From: Dactylosporangium sucinum
Lineage (GTDB): Bacteria; Actinomycetota; Actinomycetes; Mycobacteriales; Micromonosporaceae
Direction: 5' to 3'
NCBI RefSeq assembly: GCF_014647515.1
Contig: NZ_BMPI01000042.1
Location: 37,378 to 101,377 of the forward strand
DNA: 64,000 nt
Shown in pieces: positions 33,481 to 43,585 of the stretch. Every line of letters begins with the position of its first letter. Within the stretch, counting starts at the first letter, position 1. The translations under genes and the position numbers were made by a program. Below the pieces are notes generated by a model. The model searched no databases. It saw only the letters and a program-made list of their open reading frames with translations, and had not been told where the DNA came from.

Positions 33481-34365
33481 GTGACGCCGCCCCCTGCTCC
33501 CAGCGGCAATGTCCTCATCGCCGGTCCGGTCGCCTGGAATCTGCTCATCCGCGTCGATGAGCTGCCCCGGCCCGAGCCGCACACGGTCTTCGCCGGCTGG
33601 CACCACGAGACGCTGGGCGGCACGTCCGCCGGCAAGGCCCTGAACCTGGCCCGGCTCGGCCTGGGCGTGACCCTGGCGACGCTCCTGGCCGACGACGACG
33701 CGGGCCGGCGCATCGCGGCCGCGCTGCGGGAACCCGGGATCGACCTCTTGGCCTTCCCGAGCGCCAACGGCTCGGAGCGCCACGTGAACCTCATGGACCG
33801 GCACGGGGCGCGGCTGTCGGTGTACCTGACGCTCCCGCGGCCGGCGCTGTCGGTAGCGGTGCCGGCAACGGTGCTCGCAGCGGCCGACGCGGTCGTCGCC
33901 GACCTGGCCGACCACAGCCGCCCCGTGCTGCGCGCCGCCCGGGCGGCCGGCCGGCCGATCTGGTGCGACCTGCACGACTACGACGGCGAGAGCGAGTTCC
34001 ACCGCGAGTTCGCCGAGGCGGCCGACTACCTGTTCGTGAGCGACGAACGCCTCCCCGACCCGGAGTCGTTCCTGCGGGCCCGGGTCGCGGCGGGCGCCGG
34101 CCTGGCCGTGTGCACCCACGGCGCCCGCGGGGCAACGGCCCTGGCGAGGGGTGGCGACCCGGTCCACGTCGAGGCGACCCGCGTGGACGAGGTCGTGGAC
34201 ACCAACGGCGCGGGCGACGCGTTCTTCGCCGGCTTCCTGGCGGCCCACCTCCGCGGCGCGCCACTGCTCGAGTGCCTGCGCCAGGCCTCCCGCGCGGGCG
34301 CCCTGGCCGTCCGCACCCGCGACCTGGCTCCCGCGGACCTCGCGCCGGAGTCGATCCAGGCATGA
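33481..34365 (+). CDS. PfkB-family carbohydrate kinase
   Basis: The GTG at 33481 gives a 294-residue protein: GPVAWNLLIRVDELP start, GGTSAGKALNLARLG near residue 43, and the catalytic DTNGAGDAFFAGFLAAHLRG near the C-terminus with the base Asp. Family members phosphorylate sugars or nucleosides with ATP in the cytoplasm. The substrate is unknown. A CadD-like transporter gene follows 55 bases later in the same direction. Confidence 0.9.
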   Translation: MTPPPAPSGNVLIAGPVAWNLLIRVDELPRPEPHTVFAGWHHETLGGTSAGKALNLARLGLGVTLATLLADDDAGRRIAAALREPGIDLLAFPSANGSERHVNLMDRHGARLSVYLTLPRPALSVAVPATVLAAADAVVADLADHSRPVLRAARAAGRPIWCDLHDYDGESEFHREFAEAADYLFVSDERLPDPESFLRARVAAGAGLAVCTHGARGATALARGGDPVHVEATRVDEVVDTNGAGDAFFAGFLAAHLRGAPLLECLRQASRAGALAVRTRDLAPADLAPESIQA

Positions 34366-34420
34366 CGCCGTACCCTCGTGCCCGCCTCGCGGGCGATTCG
34401 GCGAGGTCCGGCGTGCGGTC

Positions 34421-35017
34421 GTGAGCCTCGGCATCATCGGCCAGGCGGCGGGCCTGTTCGCCGTCACCAACATCGACGATATTCTCGTCCTGGCCCTGTT
34501 CTTCGCCCAAGGCGCCGGCCACCGGGCCGCCGCGCGCCGGATCACGGCCGGCCAGTACCTCGGCTTCGCCGCGATCCTCGCCGTTGCGGGGGCGGCGGCG
34601 TTCGGCGCCACCTTCCTGCCCGAAGCGGCCGTTCCGTATCTCGGCCTGCTGCCGCTCGCGCTCGGCGTCAAGGCCGCGGTGCAGGCCTGGCGGCACCGCA
34701 ACGATCCCGACGAGGAACGAGCGACCAGGCAGGGCGGGCCGAGGGCCCTGGAGGTCGCCACGGTCACGTTCGCCAACGGCGGCGACAACATCGGCGTCTA
34801 CGTTCCGGTGTTCGCCACCGCCGGCCTCGGTGGCATGATCGCCTACTCGGTGGTCTTCCTGGTCCTGATCGCGGTCTGGATCCTGACCGGCCGGTACTTC
34901 GCGACGCGGCCGGTCATCGCGAGGGCGCTGAGCCGGTGGGGGCACATCCTGCTTCCGCTGGTCCTGATCGGCATCGGCCTGCTCATCCTGATCGAGGGCG
35001 GCGCGTTCGGCCGGTAG
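34421..35017 (+). CDS. CadD-like cation/resistance transporter
   Basis: The 198-residue protein starts at GTG 34421. It shows about five to six membrane helices with the family motifs VTNIDDILVLALFFAQ in helix 1 and VTFANGGDNIGVYVPVFA in the middle, both with conserved acidic residues. This matches the CadD/LysE-superfamily exporters linked to cadmium or cation resistance. The substrate is unproven. Confidence 0.82.
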   Translation: MSLGIIGQAAGLFAVTNIDDILVLALFFAQGAGHRAAARRITAGQYLGFAAILAVAGAAAFGATFLPEAAVPYLGLLPLALGVKAAVQAWRHRNDPDEERATRQGGPRALEVATVTFANGGDNIGVYVPVFATAGLGGMIAYSVVFLVLIAVWILTGRYFATRPVIARALSRWGHILLPLVLIGIGLLILIEGGAFGR

Positions 35018-35035
35018 CTCCGGGATAGCCCGCGC

Positions 35036-35212
35036 TCAGGCGGCCTCCTGGTCCTCGAACGGCCGCCACAGCGGATGCGCCGCACCACCGTCCGGCTCGA
35101 CCGGCCGCGCGGCGGGCGACGCCGGGCGGTGCCGATCGTCCCACACGACGAGCAGGCCGGCGGCGGCCCGCAGTACCACGGCGGCGAGCAACGCCCAGAG
35201 CATCCACGGCAT
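35036..35212 (-). CDS. Small single-helix membrane protein (58 aa)
   Basis: The ATG at 35212 opens MPWMLWALLAAVVLRAAAGL, one membrane helix, followed by a basic and proline-rich cytosolic tail ending LWRPFEDQEAA. Codon use is fully GC-biased. No family recognised. It lies just downstream of the membrane protein at 35255 in the same direction, 43 bases away, so may be co-transcribed. Confidence 0.5.
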   Translation of the reverse strand: MPWMLWALLAAVVLRAAAGLLVVWDDRHRPASPAARPVEPDGGAAHPLWRPFEDQEAA

Positions 35213-35254
35213 GCTGTGTCCATTCCCCGCGCGGGCCCGGGCGACACAAGGTTC

Positions 35255-35989
35255 TCAGCGTGGACGCGTGCCGCGGGCCGCAGCCCACTGCGCGAGCGCC
35301 ACGAACCAGCCGAGCAGCAACAGCCACAGGTACGCGTCCGGCAGCTCGGCCCGCCCGACCGCGACCCGCGCGGCCGGAGCCAGCGCCGGCGGCGCGAGGT
35401 CGGGGATCAGCCAGCCCGGCCCGACGGCGGCCGACGCGGTGACGACGTTGAGGATGAGCAGCGCCGCGGTCGTGCCGGCGCTCAGCGCGGCGACCCGTCC
35501 GCCGGCCGCGCCGGCGCCGGCCATGGCTGCCGCCACGAGCAGGATCGCCGGCCACGGGCCGGGCGGGATCGGCGGCACCGCCAGCACCACGGCGGTCCAC
35601 GCGGCCGCGGCGGCCGTCCCGGCGGCGGCGCCGGTGAGCAGCGCGCGGGGCGTCGCCGCCGAGCGGTGCGCCGTCATCGCCAGGCCGGCGGCGAGGTAGC
35701 CGGCGAACGCGACCCCGAAGACGGGCACGCCGGCCAGGTCGGGGCCGGTCCGGCCGGCCAGGAACAGCACGGCCTCTACCGCGAGCGTGCCGACCAGCAG
35801 GTATCCGGTCGCCCGGACCAGCCGCGCGGCCCGGCCGCCACCCACCGGCCCGAGCGGGCCGACGACGCCGAGCTCCACGACGAGCGCGAGGGCGGCGACC
35901 AGCGCGACCACTCCCCAGCGCCGCGGCGGTTGGCCGATCGTCGCGCTCCACCGCACCACGTACGCCACGAGGGCGACGGGCGCCTGCAC
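35255..35989 (-). CDS. Polytopic membrane protein, unknown
   Basis: From the GTG at 35989 the 244-residue protein has about six to seven hydrophobic helices (for example WGVVALVAALALVVELGVVG, ATGYLLVGTLAVEAVLFLAG, PDAYLWLLLLGWFVALAQWA). No signal or catalytic motif. The start is inferred from the beginning of good coding sense; there is no strong ribosome-binding site. It is divergent from a broken lipoprotein gene at 36024. Confidence 0.55.
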   Translation of the reverse strand: MQAPVALVAYVVRWSATIGQPPRRWGVVALVAALALVVELGVVGPLGPVGGGRAARLVRATGYLLVGTLAVEAVLFLAGRTGPDLAGVPVFGVAFAGYLAAGLAMTAHRSAATPRALLTGAAAGTAAAAAWTAVVLAVPPIPPGPWPAILLVAAAMAGAGAAGGRVAALSAGTTAALLILNVVTASAAVGPGWLIPDLAPPALAPAARVAVGRAELPDAYLWLLLLGWFVALAQWAAARGTRPR

Positions 35990-36023
35990 GCGAACCGCAC
36001 GCGCCCCCGCGCACGCTTCGCCG

Positions 36024-36249
36024 ATGCAGCAGTCGCGCCTGCCCGTCGTCGCCGTCGTCGCGCTCCTGGGGGGGGCGCCGGGTGCACCGGGAACGGGCCG
36101 GCGCCGGTCCGGCCCCTCGGCGTCGCTGAGCCCCCGCCCGGACGTCCCGCGCCTGCCCGCCGGGCCGAAGAAGGTGGTGCGGTCGATGCTCATGTCGCCG
36201 GACCGCACCGAGGTGCTCCTGCAGACCGACGACGGCTGGGAGCGCGTCA
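36024..36249 (+). pseudogene. Lipoprotein gene fragment with frameshifts at homopolymers
   Basis: The ATG at 36024 begins a lipoprotein leader MQQSRLPVVAVVALLG. After the G8 run (36069-36076) the sense moves to another frame: GAGCTGNGPAPVRPLG, giving a lipobox. After GAGCCCCCGCCC near 36135 it returns to the first frame (PRLPAGPKKVVRSMLMSPDR and EVLLQTDDGWERV), and then ends at the neighbouring gene. Codon bias confirms each segment. The gene is truncated and twice shifted at homopolymer runs. Confidence 0.6.
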
Positions 36250-37470
36250 GCCGAGGTGGCCGGCCAGGTGGTCGATCACCTCGCGGGCGTCGTCCTCGAT
36301 GCCGTGGATGAACGTCGACTTGCGGCGGCGCAGCACCGGCAGGCCCAGCGCGTACAGGCCCGGGCTGGCGACCACCCCGCCGTCGTGGTCGAGGCGGCCC
36401 TTCGCGTCGACGACCGGCACGTCGAGCCAGTCGTACGACGGGCGGAAGCCGGTCGCCCACACGATCGTGCGGATCTCGCCGCGGCGCAGGTCGAGTTGGA
36501 GGCGGCTCGACGCGGGGACGCGGGTCGGGGCGAACCGCTCCGGCGGGCCGGCCTCGGCGCCGCTCGTGCGGGCCCACTCGTCGAACGTGTCGAGCAGCCG
36601 CTCCAGCTTCAGGTCGGCCAGCGAGAACACGTTGCGCAGGCCGCCCGAGAACAGGGCCGTGCCGTCGCGCACCGCGGCCCAGCGGCCGACCAGCTGCACG
36701 CCCAGGTCGGTGAGCGCGTTGAGGTCGAGCGTGGCCCGGTCCGGTGCGCCGACGAGCTGCGGCGACGGCAGCCGCCGGGCCCTCGTCAGGTCGTCGATCT
36801 CGTCGTACCGCTGGTCCCACACGCCCGAGGCGTCCATCCACCAGAGCACGTCGTGCCCGCGGTACAGCCGGGGAAGGCGCGTGTGCTCGCCGACGGACAG
36901 CGTCACCGGGCGGCCCGACCGCTGCAACTCGGCGGCGAGCTGCACGCCCGTCGCCGAGGCGCCGACGACCAGGACCCCGCCCTCGGCCAGCTTCGCGGGG
37001 CCGCGGTAGTCGAACGGGGTGAGCTGCTCGACCTCGGGCGGGACGGCGTCGTGGAACGGCGGCACGGTCGGCCGGTTGCAGGCGCCGCTGGCGATGACCA
37101 CGGTCCGGCAGCGCAGCTCGCCCTGACCCGTGGTCACGTGGTAGCCGGCGTCGGTGCGCCGGACCGAGGTGACCGCGGTGCCGGTCCGGACGGGGGCGCG
37201 GGTGACCGCGGCGAAGCGCTCGACGAGCTCGACCACCTCGCCCATCGTGAGATACCCGTCCGGGTCCGGCCCGTCGTACGGCAGGCCGGGCAGGCCGCTC
37301 TGCCAGTTGGGCGTCAGCAGCCGCAGCGAGTCCCAGCGCTCGCGCCGCCAGGAGTTGGCCACCTCGCCGCGCTCCAGCACGACGTGGTCGATCGACCGGT
37401 CGGTGAGGAAGCGGCTGGCGGCCAGCCCGGCGTGCCCGGCGCCGATGACGACGGTGGTGACGGTCTCGAT
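36247..37470 (-). CDS. Flavin-containing monooxygenase-like oxidoreductase
   Basis: The frame reads VTTVVIGAGHAGLAASRFLT (FAD fold), CNRPTVPPFH, VLVVGASATGVQLAAELQRS (NADPH fold) and IVWATGFRPSYDW, an FMO/Baeyer-Villiger-like protein of about 407 residues. No ATG, GTG or TTG precedes the FAD motif in frame; the best place for a start is an ATC at 37470, 11 bases after the OsmC stop. Either a rare start or a mutated one. The first usable codon, GTG 37380, would remove the FAD loop. Confidence 0.8.
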   Translation of the reverse strand: METVTTVVIGAGHAGLAASRFLTDRSIDHVVLERGEVANSWRRERWDSLRLLTPNWQSGLPGLPYDGPDPDGYLTMGEVVELVERFAAVTRAPVRTGTAVTSVRRTDAGYHVTTGQGELRCRTVVIASGACNRPTVPPFHDAVPPEVEQLTPFDYRGPAKLAEGGVLVVGASATGVQLAAELQRSGRPVTLSVGEHTRLPRLYRGHDVLWWMDASGVWDQRYDEIDDLTRARRLPSPQLVGAPDRATLDLNALTDLGVQLVGRWAAVRDGTALFSGGLRNVFSLADLKLERLLDTFDEWARTSGAEAGPPERFAPTRVPASSRLQLDLRRGEIRTIVWATGFRPSYDWLDVPVVDAKGRLDHDGGVVASPGLYALGLPVLRRRKSTFIHGIEDDAREVIDHLAGHLG

Positions 37471-37480
37471 GGCGCGGCCC

Positions 37481-38029
37481 TCAGGCGACTTCGACGGAGA
37501 CGTTCGTCGGGTTGGTGAGCGCGTCGAAGACGGCCGAGCGCTTCTGCGACTGGGCGACGAGGGCCTCGATCTCCTGCTTCGTGGCGTCGGCGTCGATGTT
37601 GAAGGTCACCTTGACGTCGTTGAAGCCGTTGCGCACGTCGCTGTCGGCGCCGAGGATGCCGCGGATGTCGTGCTGGCCCTCGACGGACGCCTCGACCGAG
37701 CGCAGCTGGATGCCCCGGTTCTGGGCGACGGACGCCACGCCGGCGGTCAGGCAGGCGGCGAGGCCGACGAGCAGGTACTCGATCGGCGTGATGCCGTTGT
37801 CCTCGGCGGCGAAGACCTCGGGGTGGTCGGCCTCGAAGACCGACTCGGTCTTGTGGCTCTGCTCCTGGCCGAGCCCGTAGTACTTCTGGATCCGGGTCTG
37901 GCTGTGCACGCCGTTCTGCCACTTGGAGGAGGCTCGCCAGGTGAACTGCGCGGCCTCGGGCGCGCCCTGCAGCGCCGTGCGCGCCTCCAGCAGCGCCTGG
38001 ACGTTGACCCCGTTCTCGACCGTCGTCAT
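37481..38029 (-). CDS. OsmC-family protein
   Basis: The 182-residue protein starts at ATG 38029 after GGGAGGAG. It has the OsmC features: NGITPIEYLLVGLAACLTAG with the redox cysteine and a C-terminal VKVTFNIDADATKQEIEALV. The second conserved cysteine of peroxidase-active members is not evident, so hydroperoxide reduction is doubtful. The monooxygenase gene follows, probably on the same transcript. Confidence 0.85.
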   Translation of the reverse strand: MTTVENGVNVQALLEARTALQGAPEAAQFTWRASSKWQNGVHSQTRIQKYYGLGQEQSHKTESVFEADHPEVFAAEDNGITPIEYLLVGLAACLTAGVASVAQNRGIQLRSVEASVEGQHDIRGILGADSDVRNGFNDVKVTFNIDADATKQEIEALVAQSQKRSAVFDALTNPTNVSVEVA

Positions 38030-38104
38030 GATGCTCCTCCCATTTTCCCGATCGGGTTGGTTGACAGTACACCGGGCCTCCACCCTGCGACTATGATCGC
38101 CGCC

Positions 38105-39276
38105 ATGGAAGCTGGATCGGTCGGACGGGTCGAGACGCAGTTCCTTGACCTGCCGAAACCGGTTCGTCTTGACTGCGGGCGGGAGCTGCATCAGGTCCGG
38201 GTCGCCTACGAGACCTACGGCACGCTGTCACCCGAACGGGACAACGTCATCCTGGTCTGCCACGCGCTCAGCGGCGACGCGCACGCCGCCGGCGTGTCGG
38301 CGGCGCCGGGCGAGAGCACCCGCGACGGCTTCGGGGCCGAGGATCGCGACGGCACGGCGGGCAAGGGCCTCGGCTGGTGGGACGGCATGATCGGCCCGGG
38401 CAAGGCGTTCGACACCGACCGCTACTACGTGGTCTCCACCAACCTGCTCGGCGGCTGCCGCGGCACCACCGGGCCGTCGTCGACCGACCCGGCGACCGGC
38501 CGGCCCTACGGCTCGGACTTCCCGGTCATCACGGTCGCCGACATGGTCCGCACCGAGCGCGCGTTCCTCGACGAGCTCGGCATCGAGCGGCTCGCGGCGG
38601 TGGCCGGCGGCTCACTCGGCGGGATGCAGGCCCTGCAGTGGGCGGTGTCGTATCCCGACCAGGTCGACGCGATCGTGGTGATCGCGAGCACGCACGCGCT
38701 GCACCCGCAGGGCGTGGCCTGGAACTCGATCGCCCGCGACGCGATCATGCGCGACCCCGACTGGCAGGGCGGCCACTACCACGGCACCGGCCGCGCGCCC
38801 GACGCCGGCATGGGCGTGGCCCGGATGGTCGGCCACGTCACGTACCTGTCGGCGCCCGCGATGGGCGACCGGTTCGGCCGGCGGCTGCAGTTCGCCGACG
38901 ACGTCCGGTACACGATCACCGAGCCGGAGTACCAGGTCGAGAGCTACCTGCGGCACCAGGCGGCCTCGTTCGTCAAGCGCTTCGACGCGAACACGTACCT
39001 CTACACCTCGCGGGCGCTGACGTACTTCGACCTCGCCCGCTCGTTCGGATCCTTGCGGCAAGCCTTCGCAGCGGTCACGGCCCGGACGCTGCTCATCGCC
39101 TTCAGCTCCGACTGGCTGTATCCGCCGGCCGCCTCGCAGGAGATCGCCTCGGCGCTGGGGGAACTCGGCAGGCCGGTCGAGTTCCACGTCATCGACGCGC
39201 CGTACGGCCACGACTGCTTCCTGCTGGAGGAGGCGCGGCAGACGCCGATCATCCGCCGTTTTCTTCTGGAGACCTC

Positions 39277-39280
<4 letters not shown>
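38105..39280 (+). CDS. metX: Homoserine O-acetyltransferase
   Basis: The 391-residue alpha/beta-hydrolase has oxyanion and nucleophile motif AGGSLGGMQALQWA (Ser170), substrate-shaping LLGGCRGTTGPSSTDP, the acid DWLYPP and the His in APYGHDCFL. It acetylates homoserine with acetyl-CoA in methionine synthesis. ATG 38105 is chosen over one four codons earlier on homology of the N-terminus. Its stop TGA overlaps the GTG start of metY, so both enzymes are translated in step. Confidence 0.95.
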
Positions 39281-40586
<1,306 letters not shown>

Positions 40587-40590
<4 letters not shown>

Positions 40591-41069
40591 TGGATTTGGC
40601 CCGCTACCAGGACCCACTGACCATCCAGCGGGTCCTGCACGGCACCCGCACGATCGCGATCGTGGGCCTGTCGAACAACGAACTGCGCGCGAGCTACTTC
40701 GTGGGCTACTACCTGAAGCGTCACGACTACCGCGTGATCCCGGTGAACCCGCGGGCAACCTCGATCATGGGCGAGACGAGCTACCCGACACTGGAGGACG
40801 TCCCGGTCCCGGTGGACGTGGTGAACGTCTTCCGCGCTCCGGACGCACTGCCGGAGATCGCCCGCTCGTCGGTGGCCATCGGCGCGTCGACGCTGTGGTG
40901 CCAGTTCGGCGTCATCAACGAGGAGGGCGCGCGGATCGCCGAGGACGGCGGCCTGACTGTGATCATGGACCGCTGCCTGAAGGTGGAGCACGCACGGTAC
41001 GTGGGGCGGATGCATTGGCTGGGCTTCAACACCCAACGCATCACCGCGGTGCGCGGCGGCCTCCAGTAG
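40587..41069 (+). CDS. CoA-binding domain protein (YccU-like)
   Basis: The ATG overlaps the metY stop (ATGA). The 160-residue protein is one Rossmann-like CoA-binding fold: IAIVGLSNNELRASYFVGYY, YRVIPVNPRATSIMGETSYP, VDVVNVFRAPDALPEIARSS and WCQFGVINEEGARIAEDGG. Relatives bind acyl-CoA without known catalysis. Its coupling to metXY suggests a regulatory or acetyl-CoA-sensing role, which is inference. Confidence 0.88.
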
Positions 41070-41086
41070 CGCCTCCCTTTCGCCCC

Positions 41087-41142
41087 CATGATCCATGGAG
41101 AGTTCTGGCTGTCATGGCGACCAGGACGCTCCATGGATCATG
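41087..41142. repeat. 14-bp inverted repeat after the metXY operon (terminator-like)
   Basis: CATGATCCATGGAG (41087-41100) and CTCCATGGATCATG (41129-41142) are exact complements around a 28-base centre. It begins 17 bases past the last stop. I recall similar CATGATCCATGGAG elements repeated in Micromonosporaceae genomes, usually after genes; a terminator or dispersed palindromic repeat is likely. Confidence 0.7.
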
Positions 41143-41199
41143 AACACCGGGAGCCGGCGCGGACGTGGGTCGGCGGCGGGCGCCGGCCGAGGCGGTGTG

Positions 41200-41316
41200 T
41201 CAGACCGGGCCGCGGGAGCGACGGGTTCTGAACAAGCTCACCGCGAGCGCCGCCACGCCCAGCGCCGCCAGCAGGACGGCCGCGGCCGCCATCGCCACCG
41301 CGGTGACGTTGGTCAT
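41200..41316 (-). CDS. Small single-helix membrane protein (38 aa)
   Basis: The frame reads MTNVTAVAMAAAAVLLAALG, continuing VAALAVSLFRTRRSRGPV: one membrane helix with a basic C-terminus. No ribosome-binding site stands out and the region 41143-41476 otherwise holds nothing recognisable. It could also be a chance frame. Confidence 0.35.
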   Translation of the reverse strand: MTNVTAVAMAAAAVLLAALGVAALAVSLFRTRRSRGPV

Positions 41317-41476
41317 CGCGTACCGTCCGCGTCCCACCAGCGTTGCATCATGTGCGCCACCTCGACCCCGCCCGAAACGACCGTTTCGCACGGAAAACGG
41401 CGAATTTGCCGCAGCGGTTACGGCGTCCGGGTGCATTCGCGAACCGACGAGATCGCGCGGTAACGAACCCGGCGTC

Positions 41477-43141
41477 CTATTCGGGGGAACGCAGCGGCGG
41501 TGGGGTCGGCCCAGCCGGGTGCCGCGCCTCACGAACGACCGAGTGAACGAGCCCGTCGATCCGGTCGGGCGCGAGGTGCAGGACCTGGTCGGCGTGGATC
41601 TGCTCGGCGAGCATGAGCGCGGCCGGGATCGCGTCGCCGGCACCGACGAGCACCACCGGCAGCGAGCCCACCTCCAGCAGCTCGGCGACGGCGGCGACCT
41701 CGTGCGGGTGCGGCGGCGTGCCGGCGCTGAGGGCCAGGATCGTGTGGGACGGCAACCGCATGCGCAGGCCGGTGATCAGCTGCTCGGGGCCGGCCGCCGG
41801 GTCCGGCTCGAACACGATGACGAGCTCGTGCCGGGTGCCCAGCGCGGCCAGGGCCGAGATGACGTCGCAGAGCTGCGACCGGAGCCGCCTGGCGGACAGC
41901 GACACGACGGTGAGCGTGGCGTCCGGCGGGCCGGGCGGGCCGGGCGTCGGCACCTGGAACGTCACCGCGGCGGTGAGCCAGCGCCGGCGGCGGGCGTGCA
42001 GGCTGCCGCCGCTGGCGACCGCGCCGCCGGCGAGCAGCATGAGCGCGATGGTGTACGAGCGGTCGAGGCCGTACAGGCCGATGACCAGCAGTGCCGGCAG
42101 CATCGCGATGGCGGTGCCCACGGCGCTGACCGCCCCGTAGGCGGCGCCCGCGTGCTGGGGCGGCGCGGCCCGGCCGATGAGGGCGCACGCGGTACCCCAG
42201 GAGATCCCGATCCCGACCGCCACCCCGGCGAGGGCGGGCGCGGCGACGGCGGCCAGCGGCGGGTGGAACGCCAGCAGCACCAGCAGCGGCGCGACGGCGA
42301 CGTAGCAGCCGCGCAGCACCGCGATCGGGTCGTGGCGCCGGCTCAGCCAGCCGCCGAACACGGCGGCGGCGCCGGACAGGGCGACGGCGACGGCCGTGGC
42401 GACGGTGGCGTCGGCGAGGCGCAGCCCGTAGGCGTTGCCGAGGTACGACGGCAGCGTGAGGTCGAGCGCCGTGACGCCACCGCCGGAGACGCCGTACCAG
42501 ACGGCCAGGTGCCGGGTGGCCGGCGCACGGACGAGGGCGAGCGGCCTCAGGCGCGGGCCCGGCGGCGGCGCGGGGCGGCCGGCGTCGCTGCGGAGCAGCC
42601 ACGTGGCGAGGACCGCGTAGCCGAGCAGGGCGACGGCGAGCACCCGCAGGCGGGCGTCCAGCGCGGCGGTCGGCAGCGTCCGCGACCCGATCCCGGCCGC
42701 GGAGACCAGGCACACGACGGCGCCGAAGAGGGCCATCGCCAGGCCGCGCCGGCCGGGCGGGAACGCCCGGATGATCGCTCCGGCGCCGGCCGGGGAGGCG
42801 GCGCCCGCCAGGCCGATCGCGCATGCGACGGCGACCAGCGCGGCCACGGAGTGGACGATCTGCAGGGTCAGCACCGACAGTGCGGCCAGGACGCTGACCG
42901 CGGGCAGCACCAGGTGGGCGCCGAACCGGTCGGCGATCACCCCCGCGGGGATGCGGACCAGCGCGCCGACCACGACGGGGACGGTGCCCAGCAGCGCCCA
43001 CTCGCCGGTGCTGAGCCCGTAGCGGTGGCCGACCTCCAGGCCGAACGGGCCGATCAGCGTCCACGTGACGTACATGAGACCGACCCCGGACATGGCGACG
43101 ACGAGAGTCCGGAGGGGGCGCGGCCCGGCCAGCATGCCCAC
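41477..43141 (-). CDS. MFS transporter (NarK-like) with C-terminal soluble domain
   Basis: Residues 8-385 form 12 helices: LMYVTWTLIGPFGLEVGHRY, VRIPAGVIADRFGAHLVL (motif A-like) and the glycine-rich AIGLAGAASPAGAGAIIRAF, close to nitrate/nitrite porters. The last 160 residues are a separate alpha/beta domain (LTVVSLSARRLRSQLCDVIS, RHELVIVFEPDP, LPVVLVGAGDAIPAALMLAE) that I cannot assign. It may bind a small ligand and gate transport. Start is GTG 43141 or ATG 43135. Confidence 0.78.
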   Translation of the reverse strand: MGMLAGPRPLRTLVVAMSGVGLMYVTWTLIGPFGLEVGHRYGLSTGEWALLGTVPVVVGALVRIPAGVIADRFGAHLVLPAVSVLAALSVLTLQIVHSVAALVAVACAIGLAGAASPAGAGAIIRAFPPGRRGLAMALFGAVVCLVSAAGIGSRTLPTAALDARLRVLAVALLGYAVLATWLLRSDAGRPAPPPGPRLRPLALVRAPATRHLAVWYGVSGGGVTALDLTLPSYLGNAYGLRLADATVATAVAVALSGAAAVFGGWLSRRHDPIAVLRGCYVAVAPLLVLLAFHPPLAAVAAPALAGVAVGIGISWGTACALIGRAAPPQHAGAAYGAVSAVGTAIAMLPALLVIGLYGLDRSYTIALMLLAGGAVASGGSLHARRRRWLTAAVTFQVPTPGPPGPPDATLTVVSLSARRLRSQLCDVISALAALGTRHELVIVFEPDPAAGPEQLITGLRMRLPSHTILALSAGTPPHPHEVAAVAELLEVGSLPVVLVGAGDAIPAALMLAEQIHADQVLHLAPDRIDGLVHSVVREARHPAGPTPPPLRSPE

Positions 43142-43199
43142 TCAACGAGTCTGCGGGCCGGCCGGTGACGCCCAGGGTGACCGCTGTCACCCGAACCGG

Positions 43200-43370
43200 T
43201 TACGGCACGGGCTCGCCGGCGACCAGGCGGACGGTGAAGGCGCCGTCCGCGAACTCGAGGGCGACGTGCGCGCAGACCTGGTGGGCGATCCACTGGCCCA
43301 GGCCGCGCCCGCGCACGAAGGCCGCCGGATCCTCGTAGCGGCCGCTCGGCCAGCCGGCCGGGGCGGGCCG
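43200..43370 (-). pseudogene. HATPase_c-type (anti-sigma/RsbW-like) C-terminal fragment
   Basis: The minus strand ends with YEDPAAFVRGRGLGQWIAHQ and VCAHVALEFADGAFTVRL before the TAA at 43200, the G2-box end (GRGLG) of GHKL ATPases such as anti-sigma regulators. The first two thirds of the domain are missing; at about 43370 it runs into the yidD start on the other strand. Confidence 0.55.
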
Positions 43371-43372
43371 GG

Positions 43373-43570
43373 ATGGTCGCGATCCGGGGGTACCAGCGGT
43401 TCCTGTCACCGCACCTGCCGACCCGCTGCCGGCAGACCCCGACGTGCAGCAACTACGGCCTGGCGGCGGTGCGCCGCTACGGCCTGGTGACCGGCTCGCG
43501 GCTCACCGCCGCCCGGATCCGCCGCTGCAACGCCTCGACGCCGTGCGGCACCCACGATCCCGTGCCGTAG
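43373..43570 (+). CDS. yidD: Membrane protein insertion efficiency factor
   Basis: The 65-residue protein matches YidD: AIRGYQRFLSPHLPTRCRQT, PTCSNYGLAAVRRYG and a closing CNASTPCGTHDPVP, with the family cysteines. It is a membrane-bound helper of YidC/Sec insertion. It is not beside rnpA/yidC, and its extreme N-terminus abuts a gene fragment, so this may be a second copy; a few N-terminal residues may be lost. Confidence 0.85.
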   Translation: MVAIRGYQRFLSPHLPTRCRQTPTCSNYGLAAVRRYGLVTGSRLTAARIRRCNASTPCGTHDPVP

Positions 43571-43585
43571 CCTGCCGCAGCCCGG

